From Symsagittifera roscoffensis (taxonomy: Eukaryota > Xenacoelomorpha > Acoela > Convolutidae), in NCBI RefSeq assembly GCF_963678635.1, contig NC_087068.1, forward strand, positions 57,831,896 to 57,895,895: 64,000 nucleotides of DNA, read 5' to 3'. The stretch's first letter is position 1. Every line of letters begins with the position of its first letter. Below are positions 1 through 9,239 of this stretch, in pieces. The notes under the pieces are model-generated. The model was not told the DNA's origin and made no database searches. It saw nothing but the letters and a program-made list of their open reading frames with translations. The position numbers and the translations under genes are program-made.

Positions 1-925
1 ACGTGATCGGAAAACCTGGGGGAGGTGCTCCAAACATGGAAGATAAGACACGATGCATGAGAAAATGATAGAGCTTGAGCCTCTCGTGGAAGCCTCGGGG
101 GAGCGTAACCTCAGGAGCATTGAGATCACCCATGGAGAATGCCCATGCCACTGTTTGGCACAAACGGTGTGGTATCCAGACCACAAGAACCTTTGTCTGG
201 TGTGGGATATGGAAGAAATTCGGTCGATCGGACTACCGGATCACCGGCAGAAGGTGACGCTCTTAGTAGTGAGTGTGATGTTGGCTCTGAGATGGATAGA
301 AGAGAACATAACGAAGTATCGGGAAGCGACGACGCCAACAGCTGAGTCAATATACGCGATAGACTACAGCAGGAGACTCGAGTTGTTTGAGACTGCGTGC
401 AAAATATTCGCCATACCAACGGAAGTCAGACACGTATGGAGCCGTTTGAGGTACTTTCCATGGTTTCGGGCGACACTGACGTCTTGGTTGTACATGACAA
501 CGAAAGATCACATGAGAAAGCATCAAAAGGAGTATCGACAGTTCCAGGCCGAGATTGGGCCAGAAGCTTTCAAGAGACCCCTGTTAACCCATCGAAATGC
601 GATCACGACAGGATGGAAGAGTGTGGGTAAAATGTCTAGAGACAATACCAAAGCGAGGGAATCAATACTAGAGGAAGACTTGGCGAAGAACGTGAGCTTG
701 AGCCTACACAACTCCTTTTGTTTGAACCGGGAATCTAGGGTGAAGGCACTACCCAGCCAGGCGAAGAGGTTGCAGGAACAAAGAGAATGGATGCGATCCT
801 GTGAACAGCTGAAGGCTTGGGAGGAGATCGTGATTAGCTCCGATGATGAAGAAGAACTGTTGAGACAGTTTGCCGTATCCAGTCCTTCAGGAGACGGCAA
901 CTCTAAGGCGAAGAGTGCGAGATGA
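1..925 (+). pseudogene. 3' end of retroelement ORF2 (left duplicate)
   Basis: This is the C-terminal part of the giant-element ORF2, cut by the window edge. It is nearly identical to 19646-20570, with a one-base loss near position 49 that shifts the frame before the ATG at 53. From 53 it stays open to the TGA at 923-925 (290 codons). The conserved block HGECPCHC, then WYP and LVWD, lies about residues 26-50. It is also found in the diverged minus-strand element at 51044-51895, so this is real coding sequence. The tail is acidic and serine-rich (SSDDEEELL). The function is unknown; the clustered Cys and His residues might bind a metal, but that is inference. Confidence 0.8.
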
Positions 926-956
926 GCGGATGGCTCGAATGGATCTTGAAGTCTTG

Positions 957-970
957 AGAGGGAAAGGGGG
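957..970 (+). other. Candidate polypurine tract upstream of LTR1
   Basis: The purine run GAGAGGGAAAGGGGG lies about 30 bases after the ORF2 stop and is followed by C-TTGAGTGTG. The same layout occurs at 20601-20615 and 44641-44654, and the minus element has a purine run followed by ACTTGATTG. In LTR elements such a tract primes plus-strand synthesis immediately 5' of the 3' LTR, which would place the LTR start at the TG of TGAGTG (973). Confidence 0.55.
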
Positions 971-1361
971 CTTGAGTGTGGATCCGAGTGATAACTGGTT
1001 TCACGAAAAAGAAATTTTAACGAATCAAATATTGTTATTAATATACTATATTTACTATATAAATCAAAATGCTGCATGACAAATTCCTGATTGAATCGGA
1101 CAAAAGAAATTTTAAATGATTGGCTTAAAAAGCGAGAATTCAAGGGTGCAGGTGTGTGCAGATTTTGATTGCTGTTTAGCGATAGTGTGAAAATTTTACA
1201 TGGCCGTGAATTTTGGGGTGTAGATAAGCTTAAGTCTGCTGCAAACTTCTGTAAATGACCACTGGCACTGTACCTTGAGCAACACTCGGATTTCTGGGAC
1301 TCACTGGCAGACGACAGCACGCGATTAGGACATCGATCTTGAGTCCGGGGAGTATGTGCCA

Positions 1362-4253
1362 GTCGGTCATATTTGGAAGTTTGACCTTGAGAAAAGCAAG
1401 AGCACTCAATTTTGGGGTGAAATTTAATTTTTCAAAAATTCGAATGGAGCCTGTCATGCACGATTTTCTCGCGATAACTAAAAACCGAAGAAGAGAATTT
1501 AGAACGATCGAACAAAAATCGCGGGAAAGTTGCAAGAAAAATCAGTAGGAAAATGCTATTCGCAATTTCCGCCACAGTAATAACCTAGAGTAGAGCTGTC
1601 CCATTCGAAACAGAGACAAGAGTATTCCCACGAACTGGATTATTGTCACTTGACTGGAGTATTATTCTAAACTGGACTAGAGTGAACCTTCGGTGGAAAG
1701 GTGGACAGCTTGAGTGTCCCAATGGTTCACGAGAAATTATAGTCTAGAGTACAAACTTGTTCTTGTTGTTAAAACTGACAAAAATCAAACTCATTTTAAT
1801 TACATTACTTAATTCTCGAGTTGATTACCGACTTGATTACTCCCAGTTCTTGAGCGTGCTACAATGTGAGTACAAATTTAAATTTCTAGAGTGTGTTTTA
1901 TGATTATTATGTTGAGGTAAGGCGAGTTTTAGGTTGATCCATCTGAAATGGATCAAAGTTCCAGCTGAAATGGATCAAAGTTCCACTGTCTAATAAAAAA
2001 GTAACTTAGCGGATTGTTCCGACCCGGTTTTTAACGGCGTTCATGTATTTTGGGTATCTAGAGACCTGAGTATGGGGACGTTATTAATTCTAGAGTGGGG
2101 GGATATTTTAGTAGTAGCCTTTAAGCTGTAACGGGTCGTAGTCTCATGTCACAAGCGAACCGAATTGGCTCCGACTGATTTGAGGTAGAAAAACACAAGA
2201 GATAGTGTCCCTGACTCTTGAGCCAATGGTTATAGGGCCTATTTTTCTTAAGCCTCATATGTGACTGCAGTAGACGAATGTTACAATATTATATTACGAT
2301 TGTTTTTGTTCAGTAGATAAAAATCACCATCTCCATCGAAGATGGATCAACCGTTTCCCTCAACTCCTACCTGTCGGTCATATTTGGAAGTTTGACCTTG
2401 AGAAAAACAAGAACGCTTAATTTTGGAGTGAAATTTGATTTTTCAAAAATTCGAATGGAGCCTGTCATGCACGATTTTCTCGCAATAACTGAAAACCGAA
2501 AAAGACAAATCAGAACGATCGAGTAACAATCGCGGGAAAATTGCCAGACAAAGCAGTAGGAAGTTGCCATTCGCAATTTCCGTCACAATAAAACTAGAGT
2601 AGAGCTGTCCTATCTGAAACAGAAGGAAGCGTATTCCCGAGAATTGGACTATTATTACTCGACTGGATTATCATTCAAACTGGACTAGAGTGAACCTTCG
2701 ATGGAAAGGTGGACAGCTTGAGTTCCCAATGGTTCACAAGAAACCATACTCTAGAGTTCAAACTTGGTCCTGTTATTGAAACTGATAAACATTAAACTCA
2801 TTTAGTTACATTATTTAATTCTCGAGTTGATTACCGGCTTAATTACTCCCAGTTCTTGAGCGTGCTACGATGTGAGTACTCAATTTAAATTTCTAGAGTG
2901 TGTTTTATGATTATTATGTTAAGATAAGGCGAGTTTTAGGTTGATCCATCTGAAATGGATCAAAGTTCCACTTTCTAATAAAAAAGTAACTTAGCGGATT
3001 GTTCCGACCCGGTTTTTAACGGCGTTCATGTATTTTGGGTATCTAGAGACCTGAGTATGGGGACGTTATTAATTCTAGAGTGGGGGGATATTTTAGTAGT
3101 AGCCTTTAAGCTGTAACGGGTCGTAGTCTCATGTCACAAGCAAACCGAATTGGCTCCGACTGATTTGAGGTAGAAAAACACAAGAGATAGTGTCCCTGAC
3201 TCTTGAGCCAATGGTTATACGGCCTATTTTTCTTAAGCCTCATATGTGACTGCAGTAGACGAATGTTACATTATTATATTACTATTGTTTTGTTCAGTAG
3301 ATAAAAATCACCATCTCCATCAAAGATGGATCAACCGTTTCCCTCAACTCCTACCTGTCGGTCATATTTGGAAGTTTGACCTTGAGAAAAACAAGAACGC
3401 TTAATTTTGGAGTGAAATTTGATTTTTCAAAAATTCGAATGAAGCCTGTCATGCACGATTTTCTCGCGATAACTGAAAACCGAAAAAGAGAAATCAGAAC
3501 GATCGAGTAACAATCGCGGGAAAGTTGCCAGACAAAGCAGTAGGAAATTGCCATTCGCAATTTCCGTCACAATAAAACTAGAGTAGAGCTGTCCTATCTG
3601 AAACAGAAGGAAGCGTATTCCCGAGAATTGGACTATTATTACTCGACTGGATTATCATTCAAACTGGACTAGAGTGAACCTTCGATGGAATGGTGGACAG
3701 CTTGAGTGTCCCAATGGTTCACGGGAAACCATACTCTAGTGTTCAAACTTGGTCCTGTTATTGAAACTGATAAACATTAAACTCATTTAGTTACATTATT
3801 TAATTCTCGAGTTGATTACCGACTTAATTACTCCCAGTTCTTGAGCGTGCTACGATGTGAGTACTCAATTTAAATTTCTGGAGTGTGTTTTATGATTGTT
3901 ATGTTGAGGTAAGGCGAATTTTAGGTTGATCCATCTGAAATGGATCAAAGTTCCACTGTCTGATAAAAAAAAACTTAACGGATTGTTCTGACCCGGTTTT
4001 TAACGGCGTTCATGTATTTTGGGTATCTAGAGACCTAAGTATGGGGACGTTCTTATTTCTAGAGTGGGGGATATTTTGGTAGTAGCCTTTAAGCTGTAAC
4101 GGGTCGTAGTCTCATGTCACAAGCGAACCAAATTGGCTCCGACTGAATTGAGGTCGAAAAACACAAGAGATAGTGTCCCTGACTCTTGAGCCAATGGTTA
4201 TAGGGCCTATTTTTCTTAAACCTCATGTGTGACTACAGTAGACGAATGTTACA
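1362..4253 (+). repeat. About 1-kb tandem repeat units inside LTR1 (2.9 copies)
   Basis: Units begin at GTCGGTCATATTTGG: 1362-2372 (1011 bp), 2373-3356 (984 bp) and a third, 3' truncated unit at 3357-4253. Each holds an inverted repeat with 9-bp arms TTGATCCAT/ATGGATCAA around CTGAA (1934-1956, 2941-2963, 3926-3948). Units one and two end in a segment of about 86 bp (CCATCTCCATCGAAGATGG region) that is also related to the separate repeat at 45943-46120 and 49624-49800. The third LTR (44657-46077) has only one such unit. Confidence 0.85.
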
Positions 4254-4354
4254 TAGTGTTTTTATGGCGCTCCTGGGTGTTTACGACATCAAGACTACGG
4301 AGTCGAACCCACTTGAGACAGCTTCGGGCTGCATGCCCACTCTAGAGTACCGGT

Positions 4355-4395
4355 GGTACGGTTCGGCAGGAACGTGCGAACCTTCCGGTTGTACC
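4355..4395 (+). other. Bulged stem-loop in LTR1
   Basis: GGTACGGTTCG (4355-4365) pairs with CGAACC (4377-4382) and GTACC (4391-4395), giving an 11-bp stem with an 8-base bulge on one side. A second small stem (GGGC/GCCC around 4326-4338) lies just upstream. The same sequence is at 24004-24044. It is not a recognisable tRNA; its role is unknown. Confidence 0.35.
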
Positions 4396-4757
4396 GTGAT
4401 AGCTTTTTAAGAAAACTCGAGAAAACTTCCTGGCACGCTCTCCGAACGAGGCTTAGCTAACCGAGTAAAGGGGGGCAACTAGGGGGAAAAAACACGAGCA
4501 AAAAGACAAAAAGCGAAACAAAAACCAAAAAAGAATAGAAAAAGGAACAAAAACCATAAAACGAAAAAAGACAGTGACTTTGACACCAGATTAGTTGGAT
4601 CAAACCTTTATATTAATTAAATAGTATACCCATACTGTTTTACTAGTTCGATCGTTTCGATCAACCTAGCAATTTAACCCAGTAACCTCAATAAAGTGCC
4701 CGAGTGTGGGGCGTTGTCAAGGGTTTTCAGATAGCTTGGAACTTAGCTGGACAACAA

Positions 4758-4870
4758 GGAGACTTGACTGGAAGAGGTGACCAGCCGAGTGGGAAAGTGG
4801 TTCAGGAGCACTTGAGCTGAACCAATAGGAGACTGGACTGGAAGAGGTGACCAGTCGAGTGGGAAAGTAG
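4758..4870 (+). repeat. Direct duplication with 70-bp period in LTR1
   Basis: A block of about 43 bases (AGGAGACTTGACTGGAAGAG onward to GAGTGGGAAAGT) occurs twice with starts 70 bases apart, with three or so substitutions between copies. The same pair is present near 24407-24519. This looks like a local tandem duplication within the LTR. Confidence 0.7.
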
Positions 4871-5084
4871 CCAAGAAGGATTTGGCAGTTCTCGAGTTCT
4901 CAAATTAGGCAGAACGGGTATCGTTAAAATCCACATTACATTATAGGAGATAAGTGTAAAATTGGATAAGCGAAATCCCCCGGTTTTGAGGAACGTTTTT
5001 ACTTAAGCAGGCCTGGAGACAGGTCTACGGTTTTCTCTTGAGAGGTTTAGCACCCGGCGCTCAAGGTAATTTTAGGCTTAAGAA

Positions 5085-5118
5085 GGGGGGCTAAAAAGGG
5101 GGGATGTTTGAAGGGGGG
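5085..5118 (+). other. Three G6 tracts (G-quadruplex candidate)
   Basis: GGGGGG runs sit at 5085-5090, 5098-5103 and 5113-5118, with further G-runs downstream (GCGGGGGACGGG near 5160, and a run of about nine G near 5300). All lie on the plus strand, the sense strand of the element. The copy in LTR2 is at 24734-24767. Confidence 0.4.
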
Positions 5119-5740
5119 CTGGTTAGGTTAGAGGTTGGCGGTTGCAAATTGTAAAAAGCGGGGGACGGGAAACTAGAGTAACTAATTAATCGACATCGTT
5201 GATTTAGTTACATTAGTCATTAACACGCGTTGGTAATAATAGGTGGATATCGAAATTTAAACTCGAGTTAAGGCAGGTACCCTGGTCGGATTGGTAGGGG
5301 GGGGGACGGACATAGACAATTCAGGTGATACCCAATAAGATTATTAGTTGGGGGGAGGAAAACGCGTGGCAATTAGGTACCAGACAATTTTTTTTCGACA
5401 AAAGGTAGACATTTGTCACCTTTGAATTTTAGGTGGGTTCATCTATCTGTTTTTATTACTTTTTCTGGCTTAGAATTTTTGTTGCATTTTGGTGAGGATT
5501 TGTGTTTAGTTTTTACACGAAGAGGTGATCACAAAATACCTGCGCACAGGTTTTGGTTTCAAGTTGCTTGGAACATTGAAAAAGATGTAACTAAAAAAAA
5601 AAGGGGGGTCAGCATTTGGTCTTTAAGAGAGGGTTTTTGGGAAAGTTTTACTAGAGCTTGAGTGGTGGTACAAGGTACAGTGAATCAAGAAGTCCCCATA
5701 ACGAAGAAGAAAGAGGTCCCACCGCTCAGACACTTGTCAA

Positions 5741-6612
5741 CAGTCTTGGGACAGTACCAGAGAAGTCTTGGGACAGTGCCAAGGAAGTCTTGGGACAGTG
5801 ACAAAGAACTTTTGGGACAGCGCCAAAGAAGTCTTGGGACAGTGCAGTCTGGGGACAGTCTGGGACAGTGCAGTCCTGGGACAGTCTTGGACCAGAGCAG
5901 TCTTGGTACAGTCTTGGGACAGTACAGCCTTGAACAGTACAGTCTTGGGACGGTACGGTCTTGGGACAAGGGTCTAGGGACAGTGGTCTTGGGACAGTGG
6001 TCTTGGGACAGTGGTCTTGGGACACTAGCCTTGGGACAGTGGTCTTGGGACAGTGGTCTTGGGACAGTGGTCTTGGGACAGGGATCTTGGGACAGTGGTC
6101 TTGGGACAGTGGTCTTGGGACAGTGGTCTTGGGACACTAGCCTTGGGACAGTGGTCTTGGAATAGTGGTCTTGGGACAAAGGTCTTGGGACACTAGCCTT
6201 GGGACACTAGCCTTGGGACAGTAGTCTTGGGACACTAGCCTTGGGACAGTAGTCTTGGGACAGTGGTCTTGGGACACTAGCCTTGGGACAGTAGTCTTGG
6301 GACAGTAGTCTTGGTACACTAGCCTTGGGACAGTAGCCTTGGGACACTAGCCTTGGGACAGTAGTCTTGGGACAGTAGTCTTGGTACACTAGCCTTGGGA
6401 CACTAGTCTTGGGACTGTAGTCTTGGGACACTAACCTTGGGGCAGTACTCTTGGGACAGTCCTGGGACAGTGGTCCTGGGATAGTACTCTCAGGACAGGG
6501 GTCTTGGGACACTGACGGAAAGTACTGGGACAGTACCGAACAGTCTTGGGACAGTAGAAAGAAGCCTGGGACGGTGCAAAGAAGAGTAGGGACGGTAACT
6601 GGAAGTCTTGGG
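5741..6612 (+). repeat. 14-bp minisatellite in LTR1
   Basis: Dozens of degenerate units of GTCTTGGGACAGTG or GCCTTGGGACACTA. The unit is 14 bp, so three units (42 bp) restore the reading frame. Because the unit lacks stops in several frames, long open frames appear on both strands; these are artefacts of the repeat. The array abuts the TATA-like sequence at 6617. The LTR2 counterpart is 25391-26263. Confidence 0.9.
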
Positions 6613-6616
6613 ACGG

Positions 6617-6713
6617 TATAAAAATTAAAGTAAAATTACAATAAGTGTTTTAAGACAGAATTAGATCAGAACAATACTAGTCGGAACCCGGTACGGTTGA
6701 GACCACAAATAAA
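6617..6713 (+). promoter_or_regulatory. TATA-like box and poly(A) signal of LTR1
   Basis: TATAAAAA lies at 6617-6624 immediately after the minisatellite, and AATAAA at 6708-6713, 84 bases later. This spacing fits a U3/R promoter followed by an R-region polyadenylation signal, as in many retroelement LTRs. The equivalents in LTR2 are at 26266-26273 and 26357-26362. There is no transcript evidence; this is inference from motif order. Confidence 0.45.
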
Positions 6714-6952
6714 GAAAGTTTCTCGAAAGGTTTTGAAAGAGAACTGGGAACAAGGTTTTTATCACGTTGTATATTTCTTTTTATATAAAAAAAAAATTTC
6801 ATAATAGATTTTATTCTTAGAATAGAATTGTGTAAATAATAATATTGTAAATAAGAGCAATTGTAAATAGAAATAATGAGACGGAGTAGGGTACCGGTGC
6901 TCGAAAAAAGGTCAAGTGGATCAAACACGAAATATAACTCGGAACGACATCA

Positions 6953-8573
6953 ATGGGCCCAAGGAAAACAAAAGATAACTTTTCAGTTAGCATGGTCAGC
7001 ACGAGGAGTAGTACCGAGAACAAGACGAGAGAAGGTGCTAAAGACAAACAGGTGGAGCCCACAATTGAAATCGATCTAGAGACACCAGACCAGAGCGTAG
7101 ATGAAAGGGAGAAGAAGACAGACAACGGAATCCACACCGATGCCCCATATGGAAGATCAGAATCCAAAAACCGTGGAGTTTTTGCCGATAGACGCGTTGG
7201 AAGACACAACAGGCAATACCCGAGAAACGGTGAAAGATGACTCTCAAGTAAAGAAGACATCTTTTACAGAAAAGTTGGCGATGATGGTCGGAATGAAATC
7301 GAAAGACAACACGGCCGAAGAATCAAAAACTGAAAGAGCACGAACATTTGGGACAGTGAGCACGAAGGCGACAGAAGCCGACCTAAAGGAAGAACAAGCC
7401 AGAAAGGAAGCGACAGCCGAAAACAAGACAACGGCTGATCATGAAACAGCTACTCTTGAGCTTGGCGACCTGATGACAAAACTAAATCAGATCGACAAGA
7501 AACTAAAGTACAGTGAGGAAGATAGAGACTTAATAAGGAAAGAGTTGAAATACAACAAACACGAGTATCTGGATAGTTATTTTAACCTGGCTAAGGCGAC
7601 AGACGAGAGACTCCAGCAGATGTCGGACAAGGTAGATGCCACCAATGAAGAACGAGACAAGAACATCAAAAAAGATATGCAACAGTTGAAAAACCGATCG
7701 GATGATGTCAACAGCCAATTAGGTAGCCTGGAAAAGAGAATAGACACAATGAACAGGAATCAGGCCGAAAGTTCGTGTGCAATACAGGCGAAATTGGATG
7801 CAATCTTGAGAAATTCTACCTCACAAGAAAGACCGGCAGCGGATCGCACGCAAGGCACCAGAGTTGACTTTGTAGAACCACAAAGGAACAAACGGCAATC
7901 GACACCGTTGCCTTTAACCCGGTAAGCACAGCACCAATGGCTGCAAAAACAATCATGAAAAATGGAACATCAAACACAATGAGTGGTCCGGGGGACTCAA
8001 CAGCTAACAGCAACGCAGGTCCGGATGCCATGACGTGGGCAAGCACTTGGGAGATGATGAACAGGACTCTAGAGGCCTTCGCCACGAGGAACACTGACTC
8101 GAGCGATAGGAGAGACGGAAAATCAAGAAAAACTTTCAGGAAGCCAAAAGAATTCAAAGACGACTCCGATGGATGCATTGACAGTTGGTTGGAAGTGATG
8201 AGATTACACCTAGAGCAAGATAACTTAAATGATGAAAGACAAGCATGCACAGCCATACTCAGCAACTTGGAAGGCACGGCATTAAAATGCGTGGTTGCAA
8301 AGAAAGAAGAAGAACACGATACCGCGGACAAAATCTTCGAAATATTGCTGAATCGATTCGGGTCAGGCATGAATGGTCACCAAGCGATGATGCGATTTGA
8401 AAAGAGAAGGCAGAGGGACGATGAGTCAATTGATCGGTTCCTAGATGACCTTGAGAGCTTGAGAAGAAGGAGTGACCCAGAGGAGTCGACAAACAGAAGA
8501 AACTTTAGCATTGCCTCAAAGTTCATTGATGGGGTAAAAAGTGATGACTTAAGAACAATGTTAGCAACATACT
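6953..8573 (+). pseudogene. gag: gag, frameshifted and cut at the duplication junction
   Basis: This nearly identical duplicate of the intact gag at 26603-29065 starts at the same ATG. A 4-base insertion near 7112 and a 7-base loss near 7922 break the frame, leaving readable pieces 6953-7240, 7101-7925 and 7937-8573. The capsid-type core (around 8150-8560, with the FLDDLESLRRRS stretch) is present. The gene then stops at 8573 before the zinc knuckles, where the duplication junction fuses it to the pre-integrase linker. The resulting hybrid end is a few residues plus a stop at 8593. It is not expected to make a working capsid protein. Confidence 0.85.
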
Positions 8574-8574
8574 G

Positions 8575-9222
8575 GTGCCAGAAGATGATATAAAAATCGT
8601 GAAAAGGATGATATGGGTGAAGCTGAGTGATGACATCCACAACCCTGGTGAGATGAATGGACAGATCATGGCGCTAAAGGAGCATGTCAAGGCAAAATAT
8701 AGGCTGTCAGACCTAATAAGAGCCCAAAAGAATGACAAAATGACAAATAACCTCTCCAAATGGATCCAGTCGGGGGTCAAGGAGAAAGGGGAACTCGAGG
8801 AAGACAGCTATAAGATCTTGAGCCAGTTCTACAAAGAAAAGAAAGACTTACTCTATCACACAGCTGATGGGGTGGTAGCATGCAAGAGGAAAGACGAAGA
8901 GAAGATATTACACAAACACAACCTCATCATACTACCACAGTTGTATCAAACGGAGGTGCTTTTCAGATCACACGACCAGATGGGGCACCAGGGGATAGAC
9001 AAAGTACAACAAAGGATACTTCACAGGTTTGATTGGCCAGGGATGAGAAAAGCTTGCGAGAGATGGGTGAATGCCTGCCTGGCATGCCTCCAGGTAAAGG
9101 ACCCAAGGAAGATGAAGTTTCCACTCAAGTCCGTCGAGAGCTCAGAATTCAATGAAGTGGTGCAGATAGACCATCAAAAAATCTGCATGACGGAGTCGGG
9201 ATATAACCAGATACTGGTTTAA
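8575..9222 (+). pseudogene. pol: pol copy A: pre-integrase linker and integrase zinc finger
   Basis: This matches 32588-33236 of copy B. It contains the HHCC-type zinc-binding region of a gypsy integrase (SHDQMGH, then CERWVNACLAC) around 8970-9090 and the first catalytic aspartate (QIDHQK) near 9168. A one-base loss close to 9220 stops the frame and moves the rest of integrase into another frame. Everything upstream (protease, RT, RNase H) is missing because of the duplication junction at 8573/8574. Confidence 0.8.
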
Positions 9223-9239
9223 TAGATCACTTCACAAAG

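Larger units (their letters stand above)
973..6952 (+). repeat. LTR1 plus untranslated leader of giant gypsy-type element
   Basis: This is about 6 kb of non-coding DNA between the ORF2 stop/polypurine tract and the gag ATG, nearly identical to 20618-26602. Its parts in order are a unique 5' section; three roughly 1-kb tandem units; a structured section near 4310-4400; an A-rich purine stretch (4480-4570); a 70-bp-spaced duplication; G-tracts; a 14-bp minisatellite; then TATA-like and AATAAA signals. The 3' LTR boundary and primer-binding site could not be located because the third LTR copy is truncated before reaching it. Short open frames here (for example 4225-4410 and 5413-5661) have no protein-like features. 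Confidence 0.65.
1..8573. repeat. Left copy (partial) of a 19.65-kb tandem duplication
   Basis: This stretch matches 19646-28226 almost base for base. By eye I could find only about two dozen differences over 8.57 kb, mostly single bases plus small indels: 4 bp near 7112, 7 bp near 7922 and 5 bp opposite 22170. To the right of 8573 the match jumps to 32587, and identity with that region drops to roughly 95%. The simplest reading is that 8573/8574 is the junction between two copies of a unit running from 8574 to 28226. The left copy starts outside the window. Confidence 0.8.

Noticed and set aside
523-1320. 265-codon minus-strand open frame (and its duplicate at 20168-20965)
   Set aside because: Antisense shadow of ORF2; the composition is Ser/Leu-rich and nothing resembles a domain.
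4225-4410. Possible tRNA or tRNA-like gene in the LTR stem-loop region
   Set aside because: Stems are present but no cloverleaf, A box, B box or anticodon arm could be laid out.
5413-5661. 82-codon plus frame in the leader, also at 25061-25309
   Set aside because: Identical because the LTRs are near-identical; there is no domain or independent conservation.
5662-6512. Long open frames on both strands with SQDHCPKTTVPRP-like or LGQWSWDSGLGT-like repeats
   Set aside because: They are translations of the 14-bp minisatellite; the unit lacks stops, so open frames arise without selection.
6640-6952. Primer-binding site downstream of LTR1
   Set aside because: No convincing complement of a tRNA 3' end starting with TGG could be found, so the LTR 3' edge is left undefined.
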